From Bryobacteraceae bacterium (GTDB lineage: Bacteria; Acidobacteriota; Terriglobia; Bryobacterales; Bryobacteraceae): a stretch of DNA of 64,000 bases. A model generated the notes under the pieces. That model was not told where the DNA came from and did no database searches. It worked only from the letters and a program-made list of their open reading frames with translations. The position numbers were made by a program, and so were the translations under genes. The DNA is taken from positions 7,810-71,809 of the forward strand of contig JARKOC010000197.1 of the NCBI GenBank assembly GCA_029975915.1, read 5' to 3'. Positions 43,687 through 52,534 of the stretch are shown piece by piece; the stretch's first letter is position 1, and each line of letters starts with the position of its first letter.

Positions 43687-45522
43687 ATGACGGCCATCAC
43701 GATGAAGGCACGGCTCGTCCGAGCGCTTTACGTGCTCATCGTGGTCGCGGTATTGCCATTCCTCATCTGGAATGGCTTCATCCAGCAGGTCAGTGCGGAG
43801 TGGAATGACATCATCGTCCGGCTACGAGGAGCGCAGGCCACAGCCGCAACCGGAGCGGTGGCGTTGGTAGCCATCGATGATCAAACCGCTGCGCGCTACG
43901 GACCATTGCCCCTGAACCGTGCCAGACTCGCCGAGGGACTCGAAGTGCTCGCGCAGGCGCATCCACGCGTCGTCGTGCTGGATTTGCTCCTTAGCGAGGC
44001 GGGCGAGCCGTCGCAGGATACCAGCCTGGCCCGCTCGCTTGGCCTCTTTCCCCATGTTGTCCTGGCTGCGGCCCTGGAAGGCGATGCCGGCGAGAATCCG
44101 CGCTGGATACTGCCGCTGCCTGAATTGGCTCATGGCCGCTCCACTGCCCATGTGCACGCGGCGCCAGACGCAGATGGCGACGTGCGCTCCGTTTTGCTCG
44201 TGAAGGCCGGGAGCGCGCGGCGATTCTGGGCGCTCGGTTTCGAGGCGGTACGTCTCGCGACCGGCGCGGACAGGCCACTTGAATCCGCCGAAGCCGTGTC
44301 GTTGGGCTCGATCCGAATCCCGGCAACTGACAGTGAAAGCCGCCTGATGATGATCAATTATGCCGGCCCGGAGGGTACGTTCCCTCGGGTGAGGTTCGGA
44401 GACCTGCTGGACGGTTCGGCAAACCTCACACAGTTCCGAGACAAGATCGTGATTGTCGGAGTGACTGCCCAGGGAAGCGGCGATCGCCTATTCACTCCGC
44501 TGTCAAGCGGCATCGGAATGAGCGGAATCGAGATTCACGCCAACGTGGTCCGCACGATTCTGGACCGCACGTTCCTGGTCCCCTTGGGTGTCGCGGGGGA
44601 ACTCGTCGGCAGTCTCCTGCTGATCGCACTGTGTGTCGCCGCGATCATATGGTTTCGCGGGGTGCGTTTGTTCACGGCATTGACAACGGTCCTGCTCGTT
44701 CTTGTAGCTGCCGGATTCCTCTCGATACGCGCTGGATACATCCTGCCGCTCGGGTCATTTCTTGCGGTGTGCCTTGCGGCCTCCGGAATCGGCGGCATCA
44801 GCGAATACGCATTGCTCAGCCGGGCGCTCGCCGGAGAGACAACGAAACGGAAGGAATACGCCTTCCGCGTGCAGGCGATCGCGCACGAGATCAAGACTCC
44901 GCTCACCGCCATCCAGGGATCCAGCGAGATGATCTCTGAGGGCGGCATGCCGGAACAGCAGCGCACCGAGATGGCGGGACTCATCCACAAGGAGTCGAAG
45001 CGGCTCACGGCGTTGATTCAGACGTTCCTCAATGTCGAACGCCTGGCCTCGGGCTCACTGAGCCTTCAACACCAGCAGGTCGATCTTGGTGTGCTCTGCC
45101 AGGAGATCGTGGAACGAGGGCGACTCTTCGCTGCCCGCAAACGGATTCAAATCGATACAGCGATCGCCGATGTCCGAGTGTCCGCCGACCCCGACCTGCT
45201 GTCGTTCGCGATCTACAACCTGATAACAAATGGCGTGAAGTACAGCCCGAAGAACACCACGATCAGGCTGTTTGTGGAGGAGTCCGATTCGGAAGTTCGA
45301 ATCTCGGTGGCGGATCAGGGGTACGGCATCGCGACTGCCGACCAGGAAAGAATCTTTGAAAAGTTCTATCGTTTGAAGAGAGACGAAAAGAGCGCAGAAG
45401 AGGGCACTGGGATTGGGTTGGCCCTCGTGAAGGAGATCGTCCAACAGCACGGGGGGCAGATCACCGTTGAGAGCGCGCCCAACACAGGTTCCAGATTTAC
45501 GATCGCCCTGCCGGGAGGGTAA
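43687..45522 (+). CDS. CHASE2-domain membrane histidine kinase
   Basis: 611 aa. Helix 1 (ALYVLIVVAVLPFLIW), a periplasmic CHASE2 sensor of about 280 residues (VALVAIDDQTAARYGPLPLN, RVVVLDLLLSEAG, INYAGPEGTFPRVRFGDLL, FRDKIVIVGVTAQGSGD, ISGIEIHANVVRTIL-type end), three helices, then HisKA with AIAHEIKTPLTAIQGS and HATPase_c with YNLITNGVKYSPKN, DQGYGIATADQ and EGTGIGLALVKEIV. Phosphorylates the NtrC-type regulator 3 bases downstream. Divergent from the oxidase. Sensed signal unknown; copper is the obvious guess. Confidence 0.9.
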   Translation: MTAITMKARLVRALYVLIVVAVLPFLIWNGFIQQVSAEWNDIIVRLRGAQATAATGAVALVAIDDQTAARYGPLPLNRARLAEGLEVLAQAHPRVVVLDLLLSEAGEPSQDTSLARSLGLFPHVVLAAALEGDAGENPRWILPLPELAHGRSTAHVHAAPDADGDVRSVLLVKAGSARRFWALGFEAVRLATGADRPLESAEAVSLGSIRIPATDSESRLMMINYAGPEGTFPRVRFGDLLDGSANLTQFRDKIVIVGVTAQGSGDRLFTPLSSGIGMSGIEIHANVVRTILDRTFLVPLGVAGELVGSLLLIALCVAAIIWFRGVRLFTALTTVLLVLVAAGFLSIRAGYILPLGSFLAVCLAASGIGGISEYALLSRALAGETTKRKEYAFRVQAIAHEIKTPLTAIQGSSEMISEGGMPEQQRTEMAGLIHKESKRLTALIQTFLNVERLASGSLSLQHQQVDLGVLCQEIVERGRLFAARKRIQIDTAIADVRVSADPDLLSFAIYNLITNGVKYSPKNTTIRLFVEESDSEVRISVADQGYGIATADQERIFEKFYRLKRDEKSAEEGTGIGLALVKEIVQQHGGQITVESAPNTGSRFTIALPGG

Positions 45523-45525
45523 CGG

Positions 45526-46890
45526 ATGAGCAAGTCAGATGTTCTAGTCATCGATGACGACGAGTCGATCACTTCGACGGTGTCTAACTATCTCGCCTCG
45601 AAGGGTTATTCCGTCACCGTTGCCAACGACAGCGAGGATGCTCTTGAACTGCTGAGCACGCGCCGATTCGCGATCGTTCTGAGCGATATCTACATTGATC
45701 GCCTGACCGGTCTTGACATCCTTCGGCACGCGCAGCAACAGGCTGCTGGCACGCCTGTCATTCTGATGACGGCACGCGGTTCCGTTCGCACGACCGTAGA
45801 AGCGGAGACGGGCGGCGCCTTTGACTATCTCGCCAAGCCGTTCGACTTGAAAGACCTGCTTGCGGTGATCCAACGCGCGGAGCTTAGCAGACAAGCTCAA
45901 CCCGAACCGGAAGCGGAGGAAGATCTGGAGCAATTCGGGGGCATGATCGGGTTCTCCGGGCCTATGGTCGAGGTCTATAAACGCATTGCACGGTCGGCAC
46001 GTTCTGATGACACGGTGCTCATCCTGGGCGAAAGCGGTGTGGGGAAGGAACTTGTAGCCAAAGCGATTCACGATCATAGCGCCCGTTCCAACAAACCTTT
46101 CGTGGCGGTGGACTCCGGCGCCGTATCCGGAACCCTGTTTGAGTCTGAAGTATTCGGAGCCCTGAGAGGATCGTTTACCGGCGCTGATCGCGACCGTCCG
46201 GGCATCATTGAGACCGCACGCGGTGGCACGCTGTTTTTCGATGAGGTTGGCGAGGTGCCGCTCGAGTTTCAGGCCAAGCTGCTCCGATTCCTACAGGAGA
46301 AGGAATACAGGCCAATCGGAGCCGGCGCACCACGCAAAGCCGATGTGCGTGTGATCGCCGCCACCAACCGGAATCTCGGTCAGATGGCCCAGGAGGGTAA
46401 GTTTAGAGAAGACCTCCTCTATCGCCTGAACGTTCTTCTGATTGAAGTGCCCCCTCTCCGGGAGCGGAGGAGCGACATTCCATTCCTGGTGAAACGAATT
46501 CTGTCCGAGGTCTGCGAGTCCTCGGGGAAGAGCGTTTGGTTCGACGCCGCTGCGGATAAAGCTCTGCTGCAACACGACTGGCCTGGCAACGTCCGCCAGC
46601 TTCGGAACGTGATTCGCCGGCTCGTGACCATGGAACCACCCGGATCATTGTCAAAACAAGCTCTGGAGCGACAACTGGAGGATGACGGCCGCAAGGCGCC
46701 GGAAGAAGATGAGCCGGTGGAACTCGATGCGGTGGAGCGGCAACAGATCCTCCGCGTCCTGGATCAGGCCGGCGGCAACAAGACCCGCGCCGCGGAAATG
46801 CTCGGGATTCAACGCCGTACGCTGTACAAGAAACTCGCGCGGATCGTGCGGGATCGCGGTTTCGAAACCGCGGCCGACGACCGAAGGTAG
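45526..46890 (+). CDS. NtrC-family sigma-54 response regulator paired with the CHASE2 kinase
   Basis: 454 aa. Receiver with VIDDDESIT and phospho-Asp in IVLSDIYIDRLTG; AAA+ domain with Walker A GESGVGKELVA, sigma-54 loop GSFTGAD, Walker B TLFFDEVGEV and sensor motifs DVRVIAATNRNL; Fis-type C-terminal helix-turn-helix NKTRAAEMLGIQRRTLYKK. It activates sigma-54 promoters. The dyads at 39.98, 43.64 and 46.92 kb surround it and are the best candidates for its sites. Distinct from the ZraR-like protein at 27.6 kb (about half the residues differ by eye). Confidence 0.92.
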   Translation: MSKSDVLVIDDDESITSTVSNYLASKGYSVTVANDSEDALELLSTRRFAIVLSDIYIDRLTGLDILRHAQQQAAGTPVILMTARGSVRTTVEAETGGAFDYLAKPFDLKDLLAVIQRAELSRQAQPEPEAEEDLEQFGGMIGFSGPMVEVYKRIARSARSDDTVLILGESGVGKELVAKAIHDHSARSNKPFVAVDSGAVSGTLFESEVFGALRGSFTGADRDRPGIIETARGGTLFFDEVGEVPLEFQAKLLRFLQEKEYRPIGAGAPRKADVRVIAATNRNLGQMAQEGKFREDLLYRLNVLLIEVPPLRERRSDIPFLVKRILSEVCESSGKSVWFDAAADKALLQHDWPGNVRQLRNVIRRLVTMEPPGSLSKQALERQLEDDGRKAPEEDEPVELDAVERQQILRVLDQAGGNKTRAAEMLGIQRRTLYKKLARIVRDRGFETAADDRR

Positions 46891-46921
46891 CCGATGAATA
46901 GCGGACCCATCAACGCGCATT

Positions 46922-46939
46922 GGGCTCAGGGACGTGCCC
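46922..46939. promoter_or_regulatory. Enhancer-like dyad (copy C)
   Basis: GGGCTC-AGGGAC-GTGCCC: one mismatch from copies A and B. The flank is also similar to copy B: both have CAG and AC inside the spacer region and a run of A and C after the right arm. Centre is 99 bases upstream of the -12 element at 47029-47030. Confidence 0.55.
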
Positions 46940-47016
46940 CAAAAGCCCCACTGACTCCGCCGTATTTCAAGCGGCAGGAGAATCCAACCTGCTGCTCTTG
47001 CTGTGCATGGGCATTT

Positions 47017-47030
47017 GGCGCTCAGATTGC
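47017..47030 (+). promoter_or_regulatory. Candidate sigma-54 promoter for the FecR-like gene
   Basis: TGGCGCT-CAGA-TTGCA matches 10 of 12 defined positions with GG and GC 10 bases apart. Start point near 47042, 16 bases before the ATG at 47058. Confidence 0.55.
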
Positions 47031-47057
47031 AAGCTTGCATTCCTGGACGAATTTGAG

Positions 47058-47804
47058 ATGACACCTATTGCCCGACCTCGTTGGATCCTTCTGGTGGCGG
47101 TCTTGTTCGCCGCGCTCGGGCCGTTGCATGCTCAAGTGCTTGCTCAAGGCGCCGCCCAAGTCGTCTCGTTGACCGGCACGTTGACGCTTAAGGGCTTTCG
47201 CCAGGAGTCGCGCCTCCTCCGGCTCCGCGACACAGTTCAATCCGGCGACGAGCTCGCCACGGGGGAGAACTCTGTTGCACTCTTGCGGACCGCCGATGGC
47301 AGCACGGTTACCATCTATCCCGACTCGCGCGTGATCTTCAACGAGCGCTCCGCGGATGTGCGCGAACTGCTCCACCTGTTCCTTGGTTCGATCAAGGTCC
47401 ATATCGAAAAGCTGAGTGGCCGGCCGAACCCACACAAACTCACAACGCCGACGGCGGTCATCGCCGTCCGAGGAACGACCTTCAGCGTTTTTGTGGACGA
47501 AACTGACGCGACCCTGGTAGCGGTCGATGAGGGACTGGTCGGCGTGGCTAACGTGCAGTCGCCAGATCAGGAGATCCTCCTCAAGGCCGGCCAGCGCAGT
47601 TGGGTGCGCCCCGGCCAACCTCCTCAGCAGGCACAAGCGTTTCGCGGCCGGTCTGAACGGGCTGACCTCATGCCTGCCCCGGGAAGCCAGGGCATGATGG
47701 GAAGTAATTCCGGCATGGCCGTTGGCATGTCGCAACAGGCCGGGAGCATGGGTAGTTCTCGGGGGATGGGATCGATGAGTGGGAGAGGAAGCCCGCCGCA
47801 CTAA
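47058..47804 (+). CDS. Secreted FecR-domain protein with Met-rich tail
   Basis: 248 aa. Signal peptide (WILLVAVLFAALGPLHA), then a FecR beta-helix-like domain: VVSLTGTLTLKG, VQSGDELATGENSVALLRTA, GSTVTIYPDSRVIFNE, HKLTTPTAVIAVRGTTFSVF, VAVDEGLVGVANVQS. The final 60 residues are low-complexity with GMMGSNSGMAVGMSQQ and MGSSRGMGSMSG. FecR domains act in signal transduction or as adhesive envelope scaffolds; the Met-rich tail fits copper. ATG at 47058 begins the signal peptide; upstream open frame to 46920 covers the promoter and is rejected. Confidence 0.8.
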   Translation: MTPIARPRWILLVAVLFAALGPLHAQVLAQGAAQVVSLTGTLTLKGFRQESRLLRLRDTVQSGDELATGENSVALLRTADGSTVTIYPDSRVIFNERSADVRELLHLFLGSIKVHIEKLSGRPNPHKLTTPTAVIAVRGTTFSVFVDETDATLVAVDEGLVGVANVQSPDQEILLKAGQRSWVRPGQPPQQAQAFRGRSERADLMPAPGSQGMMGSNSGMAVGMSQQAGSMGSSRGMGSMSGRGSPPH

Positions 47805-47812
47805 GCTAGAAG

Positions 47813-49006
47813 ATGAGAGCGATCCGAATATTCTTGGCTTGCCTGCTGGCCATCCCGGTATCGGCCGGTGATCGGCGTCCGTCCGCAAGCCTGGAGACGG
47901 AAATCGCTAGGATTGACGGTCTCGTTGCCAACCACGAGACGAAGTTTGAGGTCATCGAGGCGATGGCGCGGGACCTTGGGACTCATCGAAATCACCTGGT
48001 CCTGCTGAAGAAACAAGAGCTGGACTCATTCGCCCAAATCTATGTGAAGGAACTGCGCAAACGTGGGTTCAATGATGAGGCGACCCTCAAGAAGCTCCAG
48101 TTGATAGGGAGCCCGGGTGAGCGGACACCGAGTTCCTCCGGCTTCACGCCGATTGCGTTTGTGGGAACCGCTGTTGATCACAACTCTGCCGGAACATTCG
48201 TCTCGATCTCCCCTGAAGTCGGCATCGATTCCCGCCATTTCGCCTTCGTGGTCGGAGTCCCGTTCTATAGAATCTCCGCTACGCAGCGCGACGCCTCCGG
48301 GATCGGAGACGTCTATGCGTCGATGTTCCTTCGACAGTCCAAGGGACCATACGAAATTGGTGGGGCGCTGACGATTGGCGCTCCGACCGGAGACACCAGT
48401 CAAGGGCTTGGCGCGGGCCGCTTATCTGTTGATGCAAACTCCACACTCCGCCGGCGATTCGAAAGGCTCAGCCCGTTCTTGAACGGCGGTTACACAAACT
48501 CATTGTTCAACAACGTGGGATACCAGCGCCCATTCATCAGCAACGGCAATTCCGTCTATGCCTCGGGAGGACTCGACTACCGGATGCACCGGCGGTTCAC
48601 CGTCGGCATGGGTGGCTTCGGCCTCATGGCCATGGGCGACCAGATGGTGATCAGCCAAATGACGGCAAACTCAGCGATGACGGATACGCCCAGCACTCCA
48701 GGGATGCCGGGCATGCCTAGTATGCCCGGCATGCCCGGCATGCCGCCTGGCATGGGGTCTGGCTCCACTGGCGCTCCGTCGATGGGGTCGAACAGCTTGC
48801 CATTCTACGGCCATGCGCCCCATGCGACCGTACCGGGCTCCGATGTGTCGGATTACGGTGCTTCCGCCTGGGCCTCGTGGTCACTGACGCCGTTCATCAA
48901 GCTGAACTTCAGCGTGGCGCGCAGTATCCCCTATGAACTGACGACCGTTCGCGTCGGGATTGGCTTCGACCTCTCAAGCCGGCTTGAGCGGCTTCTCCGG
49001 AAATGA
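47813..49006 (+). CDS. Predicted outer-membrane barrel with Met-Pro-Gly loop
   Basis: 397 aa. Signal peptide (IFLACLLAIPVSAG), a helical lead, then alternating beta segments ending in aromatic or Gly residues (GTFVSISPEVGIDSRHFAF, VVGVPFYRIS, LSPFLNGGYTNSLF, VYASGGLDYRMHRRFTVGM) and a final strand VRVGIGFDLSSRLERL. An extracellular-type loop near residue 300 has MPGMPSMPGMPGMPPGMG. Plausible transporter or porin-like barrel, with Met ligands in one loop. Starts 8 bases after the FecR gene and shares its promoter. Family not recognised. Confidence 0.65.
   Translation: MRAIRIFLACLLAIPVSAGDRRPSASLETEIARIDGLVANHETKFEVIEAMARDLGTHRNHLVLLKKQELDSFAQIYVKELRKRGFNDEATLKKLQLIGSPGERTPSSSGFTPIAFVGTAVDHNSAGTFVSISPEVGIDSRHFAFVVGVPFYRISATQRDASGIGDVYASMFLRQSKGPYEIGGALTIGAPTGDTSQGLGAGRLSVDANSTLRRRFERLSPFLNGGYTNSLFNNVGYQRPFISNGNSVYASGGLDYRMHRRFTVGMGGFGLMAMGDQMVISQMTANSAMTDTPSTPGMPGMPSMPGMPGMPPGMGSGSTGAPSMGSNSLPFYGHAPHATVPGSDVSDYGASAWASWSLTPFIKLNFSVARSIPYELTTVRVGIGFDLSSRLERLLRK
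48699..48757 (+). repeat. Met-Pro-Gly coding tandem repeat
   Basis: Imperfect 9-base units ATGCCCGGC (Met-Pro-Gly) recur about five times with Ser and Pro variants inside the barrel gene. A slippage-prone tract whose length may vary between strains. Confidence 0.8.
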
Positions 49007-49356
49007 TCGTGCTTGGCGCTTACGACCATGCGGACGTGCTCGCCGATCACATCCACCGGGTCGACCGGCGCCGGTCCCTTTCGCGACCGAAACGCGTTCC
49101 GTCCTGCGAAGGTGGATCGCAGCCCAGCGTCTCCTCAATCCTGAGGAACTAATAGAACTTCGCCGCGCGATCCAGGCGGCTAGGGACGCCGGTTCATATC
49201 TGCCCCACTACCGTCGCCACGGTCTGGCATGAAGGTGTCCGCTCAACGGAATGGCAGCGGTCTTGCGTAGCCAAGAGGACCTCGGCGCCACCGTGTTCGT
49301 TCACCACTCTTTCATCTGGTGTTGTCAATAACTTGCATCAATGCCGGACAAGGCTC
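49007..49356. other. Intergenic region before the ArsR operon, no supported gene
   Basis: 350 bases. Two short open frames exist: an ATGA-overlapping 49-codon frame (49003-49152) and a frame ending 49232 whose last 40 codons (RRWIAAQRLLNPEELIEL and on) look protein-like. They are in different frames and neither has a good start, so a decayed small gene is possible. Confidence 0.3.
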
Positions 49357-49398
49357 TTGACAGTGAATCAGTATTTCAGTAGATTTTAAATTACTGAA
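49357..49398 (+). promoter_or_regulatory. Promoter and ArsR-type operator of the sulfur operon
   Basis: -35 TTGACA (49357-49362), 17-base spacer, -10 TAGATT (49380-49385). Overlapping the -10 is the dyad TTCAGTA-N10-TACTGAA (49375-49398), an operator size typical of ArsR family repressors. The regulator gene starts 7 bases later, so autoregulation is likely. Confidence 0.75.
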
Positions 49399-49404
49399 GG
49401 ACTC

Positions 49405-50097
49405 ATGGCAAGCCGAAATCGACGTTTCAAGACCGCCATCTACGAACAGTTTGCCCGGATCGGGAAGGCCATCTCAAACCCCAGCCGGCTGGAACTTCTG
49501 GACCTGCTTTGCCAGGGTCCACGAACCGTGGAAGCCCTGGCCAAGGAGGCGGGCTTGGGCTTGGCCAATACTTCGCAGCACCTGAAGGCGTTGCGCGAGG
49601 CCCGTTTAGTGGAGGCGGAAAAAGCCGGTCTATACGTGACCTACCGGCTAGCCGATGAGCAGGTGTGCCAATTCTACCGGTCCCTTCGATCCTTGGCTGA
49701 GGCGCGGTTGGCTGAGGTAGGAGAGATCACGCGCCGGTTTCTGGAAGCGCGCCAGGGGCTGCAGCCGGTGGACCGCGAACAACTCCTTGCCAAAGTGCGG
49801 GACGGCGCCGTCACTGTGCTAGACGTGCGGCCGCTCGAGGAGTACGCCGCCGGCCATTTGCCTGGCGCCTTGTCGGTCCCGCTGAAGGAGTTGGAGCGCC
49901 GCCTGGCCGAACTGCCGCAGGATCGTGAGATTGTGGCTTACTGCCGCGGTCCTTACTGCGTGCTTGCCGTGGAAGCTGTGGAGATGCTGAGGGGCCGCGG
50001 CTACGTTGCGTTCCGGCTGGAAGACGGCGTCGCCGACTGGCAGGCGAGAGGGCTGCCGGTGGTGGCGGACGAACGGGAAACCGGGAGAAGAGATTGA
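49405..50097 (+). CDS. ArsR-family regulator fused to a rhodanese domain
   Basis: 230 aa. Winged helix (residues 10-90: NPSRLELLDLLCQGPRTVEA, LANTSQHLKALREARLVEAE) followed by a rhodanese domain (about 120-225) with DGAVTVLDVRPLEEYAAGHL and active-site loop VAYCRGPYCVLA. Such fusions are thought to sense persulfide or related sulfur species through the loop Cys. It represses its own operon (dyad at 49375-49398). The stop overlaps the next gene's TTG start. Confidence 0.9.
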   Translation: MASRNRRFKTAIYEQFARIGKAISNPSRLELLDLLCQGPRTVEALAKEAGLGLANTSQHLKALREARLVEAEKAGLYVTYRLADEQVCQFYRSLRSLAEARLAEVGEITRRFLEARQGLQPVDREQLLAKVRDGAVTVLDVRPLEEYAAGHLPGALSVPLKELERRLAELPQDREIVAYCRGPYCVLAVEAVEMLRGRGYVAFRLEDGVADWQARGLPVVADERETGRRD

Positions 50098-51245
50098 CCA
50101 AGCATCCGATTTACCTGGACTACAACGCCACCACCCCGCATGCCCCGGAGGTGATCGAGGCGATGCGCCCCTATCTTGTGGAGCACTTCGGCAACCCGTC
50201 CAGTTCCCATTGGTACGGCCGGAAAGCCCGCGAGGCCGTTGAGGCGGCGCGATGCCAAGTAGCCGCGCTGCTGAACTGCACGCCGGCCGAAGTCCTCTTC
50301 ACCAGCGGCGGCACTGAATCCAACAACCATGCCATTCGGGGTGTCGCGCTCGCCCGGCGGGGTCATGGCAAGCACATCATCACGAGCCAGATCGAACATC
50401 CCGCCGTGACCGGAGTCTGCGAAAGGCTCAAGCAAGACGGATTCGAGATCACCTACCTCCCCGTCGACGGGCACGGCATGGTGAGCGCCGGCGATGTCGA
50501 GAGGGCAATTCGCCCGCAGACGATCCTCATCACGCTGATGCACGCGAACAATGAGGTGGGCACGATTCAGCCCATCGAGGAGGTTGCAGCGCTGGCGCAG
50601 GCGCGGGGCATTGTCTTTCACACGGACGCGGCGCAGTCCGCCGGCAAGATTCCAACCGATGTTCGTGCGTTGGGAGTGGACCTGCTGTCGATCGCCGGTC
50701 ACAAGCTGTACGCACCGAAAGGCGTGGGGGCGCTCTACATCCGCAAAGGAACGGCTCTGGAACGTTTCATGGAGGGTGCCGGGCAGGAGGGTGGCAGAAG
50801 GCCGGGCACGGAGAATGTTCTGGAAGTCGTGGGTCTGGGGAAAGCATGTGAGATCGCTCACAGGGATCTCGCGGCAAACCGTGAGCACATGCGCCGCATG
50901 CGGCACAGGCTGGAGGCCGGACTCCTTGAGCGGGTGGCGAATATCAGCGTCAACGGCCATCCCGGCAATCGGCTTCCGAACACGCTGAGCGCCAGCGTGG
51001 AGGGCCTGGATGCAGGCGCTGTGCTCACCGCCATCGAGGACAGAGTGGCAGCTTCCGCGGGTGCAGCATGCCACTCCGGTCACGTTCATGTCTCGCACGT
51101 GCTTCAGGCGATGCGTATCCCGGAGGAATGGGCGAGGGGGACAATCCGATTTTCCACGGGACGCATGACCAGCGAGGAGGACATCGACACCGCAGTGGCC
51201 GTCGTCGCGGACGCGGCCGAACGTCTTCGGGCCGGACGCTCGTAA
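50094..51245 (+). CDS. Cysteine desulfurase (NifS/IscS family)
   Basis: 383 aa PLP enzyme. NATTPHAPEVIEAM at the start, PLP-binding motif in HTDAAQSAGK and IAGHKLYAPKG with the Schiff-base Lys, and active Cys loop AGAACHSGHVHVSHVL near residue 325. Produces protein persulfide from cysteine; some members also act on selenocysteine. Start is TTG at 50094 in a four-base overlap with the ArsR gene. Feeds sulfur to the DsrE and flavoprotein neighbours. Confidence 0.9.
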   Translation: MTKHPIYLDYNATTPHAPEVIEAMRPYLVEHFGNPSSSHWYGRKAREAVEAARCQVAALLNCTPAEVLFTSGGTESNNHAIRGVALARRGHGKHIITSQIEHPAVTGVCERLKQDGFEITYLPVDGHGMVSAGDVERAIRPQTILITLMHANNEVGTIQPIEEVAALAQARGIVFHTDAAQSAGKIPTDVRALGVDLLSIAGHKLYAPKGVGALYIRKGTALERFMEGAGQEGGRRPGTENVLEVVGLGKACEIAHRDLAANREHMRRMRHRLEAGLLERVANISVNGHPGNRLPNTLSASVEGLDAGAVLTAIEDRVAASAGAACHSGHVHVSHVLQAMRIPEEWARGTIRFSTGRMTSEEDIDTAVAVVADAAERLRAGRS

Positions 51246-51259
51246 GAGGACAGGGGAAG

Positions 51260-52498
51260 ATGAAATCAACGATCTTGGTGCTTGGCGGCGGTATAGGCGG
51301 CATAGTGGCCGCGAACGAGATTCGGCGGCAACTACCTTCCACCCATCGTGTCGTGGTGGTGGAAAAGAATGCGCAACACGCATTTGCTCCTTCATTCCTG
51401 TGGTTCATGACGGGAGACCGTGAGCCACATCAGATCCGCAGGCCGCTGGCAGGCCTTCTGCGCCGAGGCGTCGAACTGGTCCAGGCGGAAGTTTTGGGCA
51501 TCGACCCCGTCCGGCGGACGGTGAGCACCAGCGCCGCGGAGATCGCGTATGATCACCTGATCGTGGCGCTGGGTGCCGATCTGGCGCCCGAGGCCATCCC
51601 AGGCTTGGCCGAGGCGTCGCAGACGTTCTTCACGTTCGAGGGCGCCACGCGACTGCGCGACACACTCGAGAGTCTTTCCGGCGGACGGATTGCCGTCGTT
51701 GTGTCAGCCATGCCGTACAAGTGCCCTGGTGCGCCTCACGAGGGGGCAATGCTCATCGCTGACTATTTCCGCCGGCGGGGCTTGTCTTCCAAGGTGGAGA
51801 TCCACTTGTTTACACCGGAGTCGCAGCCGATGCCGGTGGCTGGCCCGCAGCTTGGTGAAGCCGTTCGAGGGATGCTCCACGCAAAGCGTATCGAGTTCCA
51901 CCCGCTCCATAAGCTCACCTCCGTGGACGGAGGCGCGCGGGAGATGAGCTTCGACAACGGGGTGCGGCTCGGATATGACCTGCTCGTGGCGGTGCCTCCC
52001 CACCGCGCGCCACGAGCCGCTGTGGACGCCGGGCTCACCAACCAGACTGGATGGGTTCCAGTCGATCCGCGGACATTGCGGACGAGTCAGGATGGTGTCT
52101 ATGCGATCGGCGACGTTACAGCGATTCCGATTCCGGGGCGGTGGAAGCCGGATGTGCCGCTGATGTTACCCAAGGCCGGCGTGTTCGCTCACGCGCAGGC
52201 CGAAGTGGTCGCGCAACGCATCGCCGCTGAGGTAACCGGGCGTTCGTACGAAGCGGCGTTTTGCGGTGACGGGTACTGCATGCTGGAGGCCGGCGAGGAC
52301 CTGGCTGGGTTCGCGTTTGGCAACTTCTTCGCAGAACCCGCACCAAACGTACAACTCAGGCAGATCGGAAAGGCCTGGCACCTGGGCAAGGTGCTGTTCG
52401 AAAAATGGTGGCTCGCCCCTGTCGGCTTGCGACGGTCGGCGATTGGCTGGGCCATGAAAGCAGGCGGAAGACTCTACGGCATCCCGATCAACCTCTAG
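51260..52498 (+). CDS. SQR/FCSD-like FAD-dependent oxidoreductase
   Basis: 412 aa. FAD motif ILVLGGGIGGIVAANEIRR at the N-terminus, second motif YAIGDVTAIP near residue 290, and a redox-type Cys in SAMPYKCPGAPHEG plus CGDGYC near 340, the pattern of NAD(P)/FAD oxidoreductases related to sulfide:quinone reductase. C-terminal helices VLFEKWWLAPVGLRR may touch the membrane. Likely oxidises sulfide or persulfide. GGACAGGGG before the ATG at 51260. Confidence 0.82.
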   Translation: MKSTILVLGGGIGGIVAANEIRRQLPSTHRVVVVEKNAQHAFAPSFLWFMTGDREPHQIRRPLAGLLRRGVELVQAEVLGIDPVRRTVSTSAAEIAYDHLIVALGADLAPEAIPGLAEASQTFFTFEGATRLRDTLESLSGGRIAVVVSAMPYKCPGAPHEGAMLIADYFRRRGLSSKVEIHLFTPESQPMPVAGPQLGEAVRGMLHAKRIEFHPLHKLTSVDGGAREMSFDNGVRLGYDLLVAVPPHRAPRAAVDAGLTNQTGWVPVDPRTLRTSQDGVYAIGDVTAIPIPGRWKPDVPLMLPKAGVFAHAQAEVVAQRIAAEVTGRSYEAAFCGDGYCMLEAGEDLAGFAFGNFFAEPAPNVQLRQIGKAWHLGKVLFEKWWLAPVGLRRSAIGWAMKAGGRLYGIPINL

Positions 52499-52534
52499 CT
52501 TGAACCTGCGCTCGAGAGGACTGCCCAGACGGTC

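Noticed and set aside
42113..43687. 524-codon open frame on the plus strand
   Set aside because: Antisense to the multicopper oxidase, which has all four copper motifs; the frame is an effect of high GC content.
46920..47057. Longer start of the FecR-like protein
   Set aside because: It would place the dyad and the sigma-54 promoter inside the coding region and put 46 residues before the signal peptide.
48960..49232. 90-codon open frame overlapping the barrel gene
   Set aside because: First third is another frame of the barrel gene and no start or ribosome-binding site fits; only the last 40 codons look protein-like.
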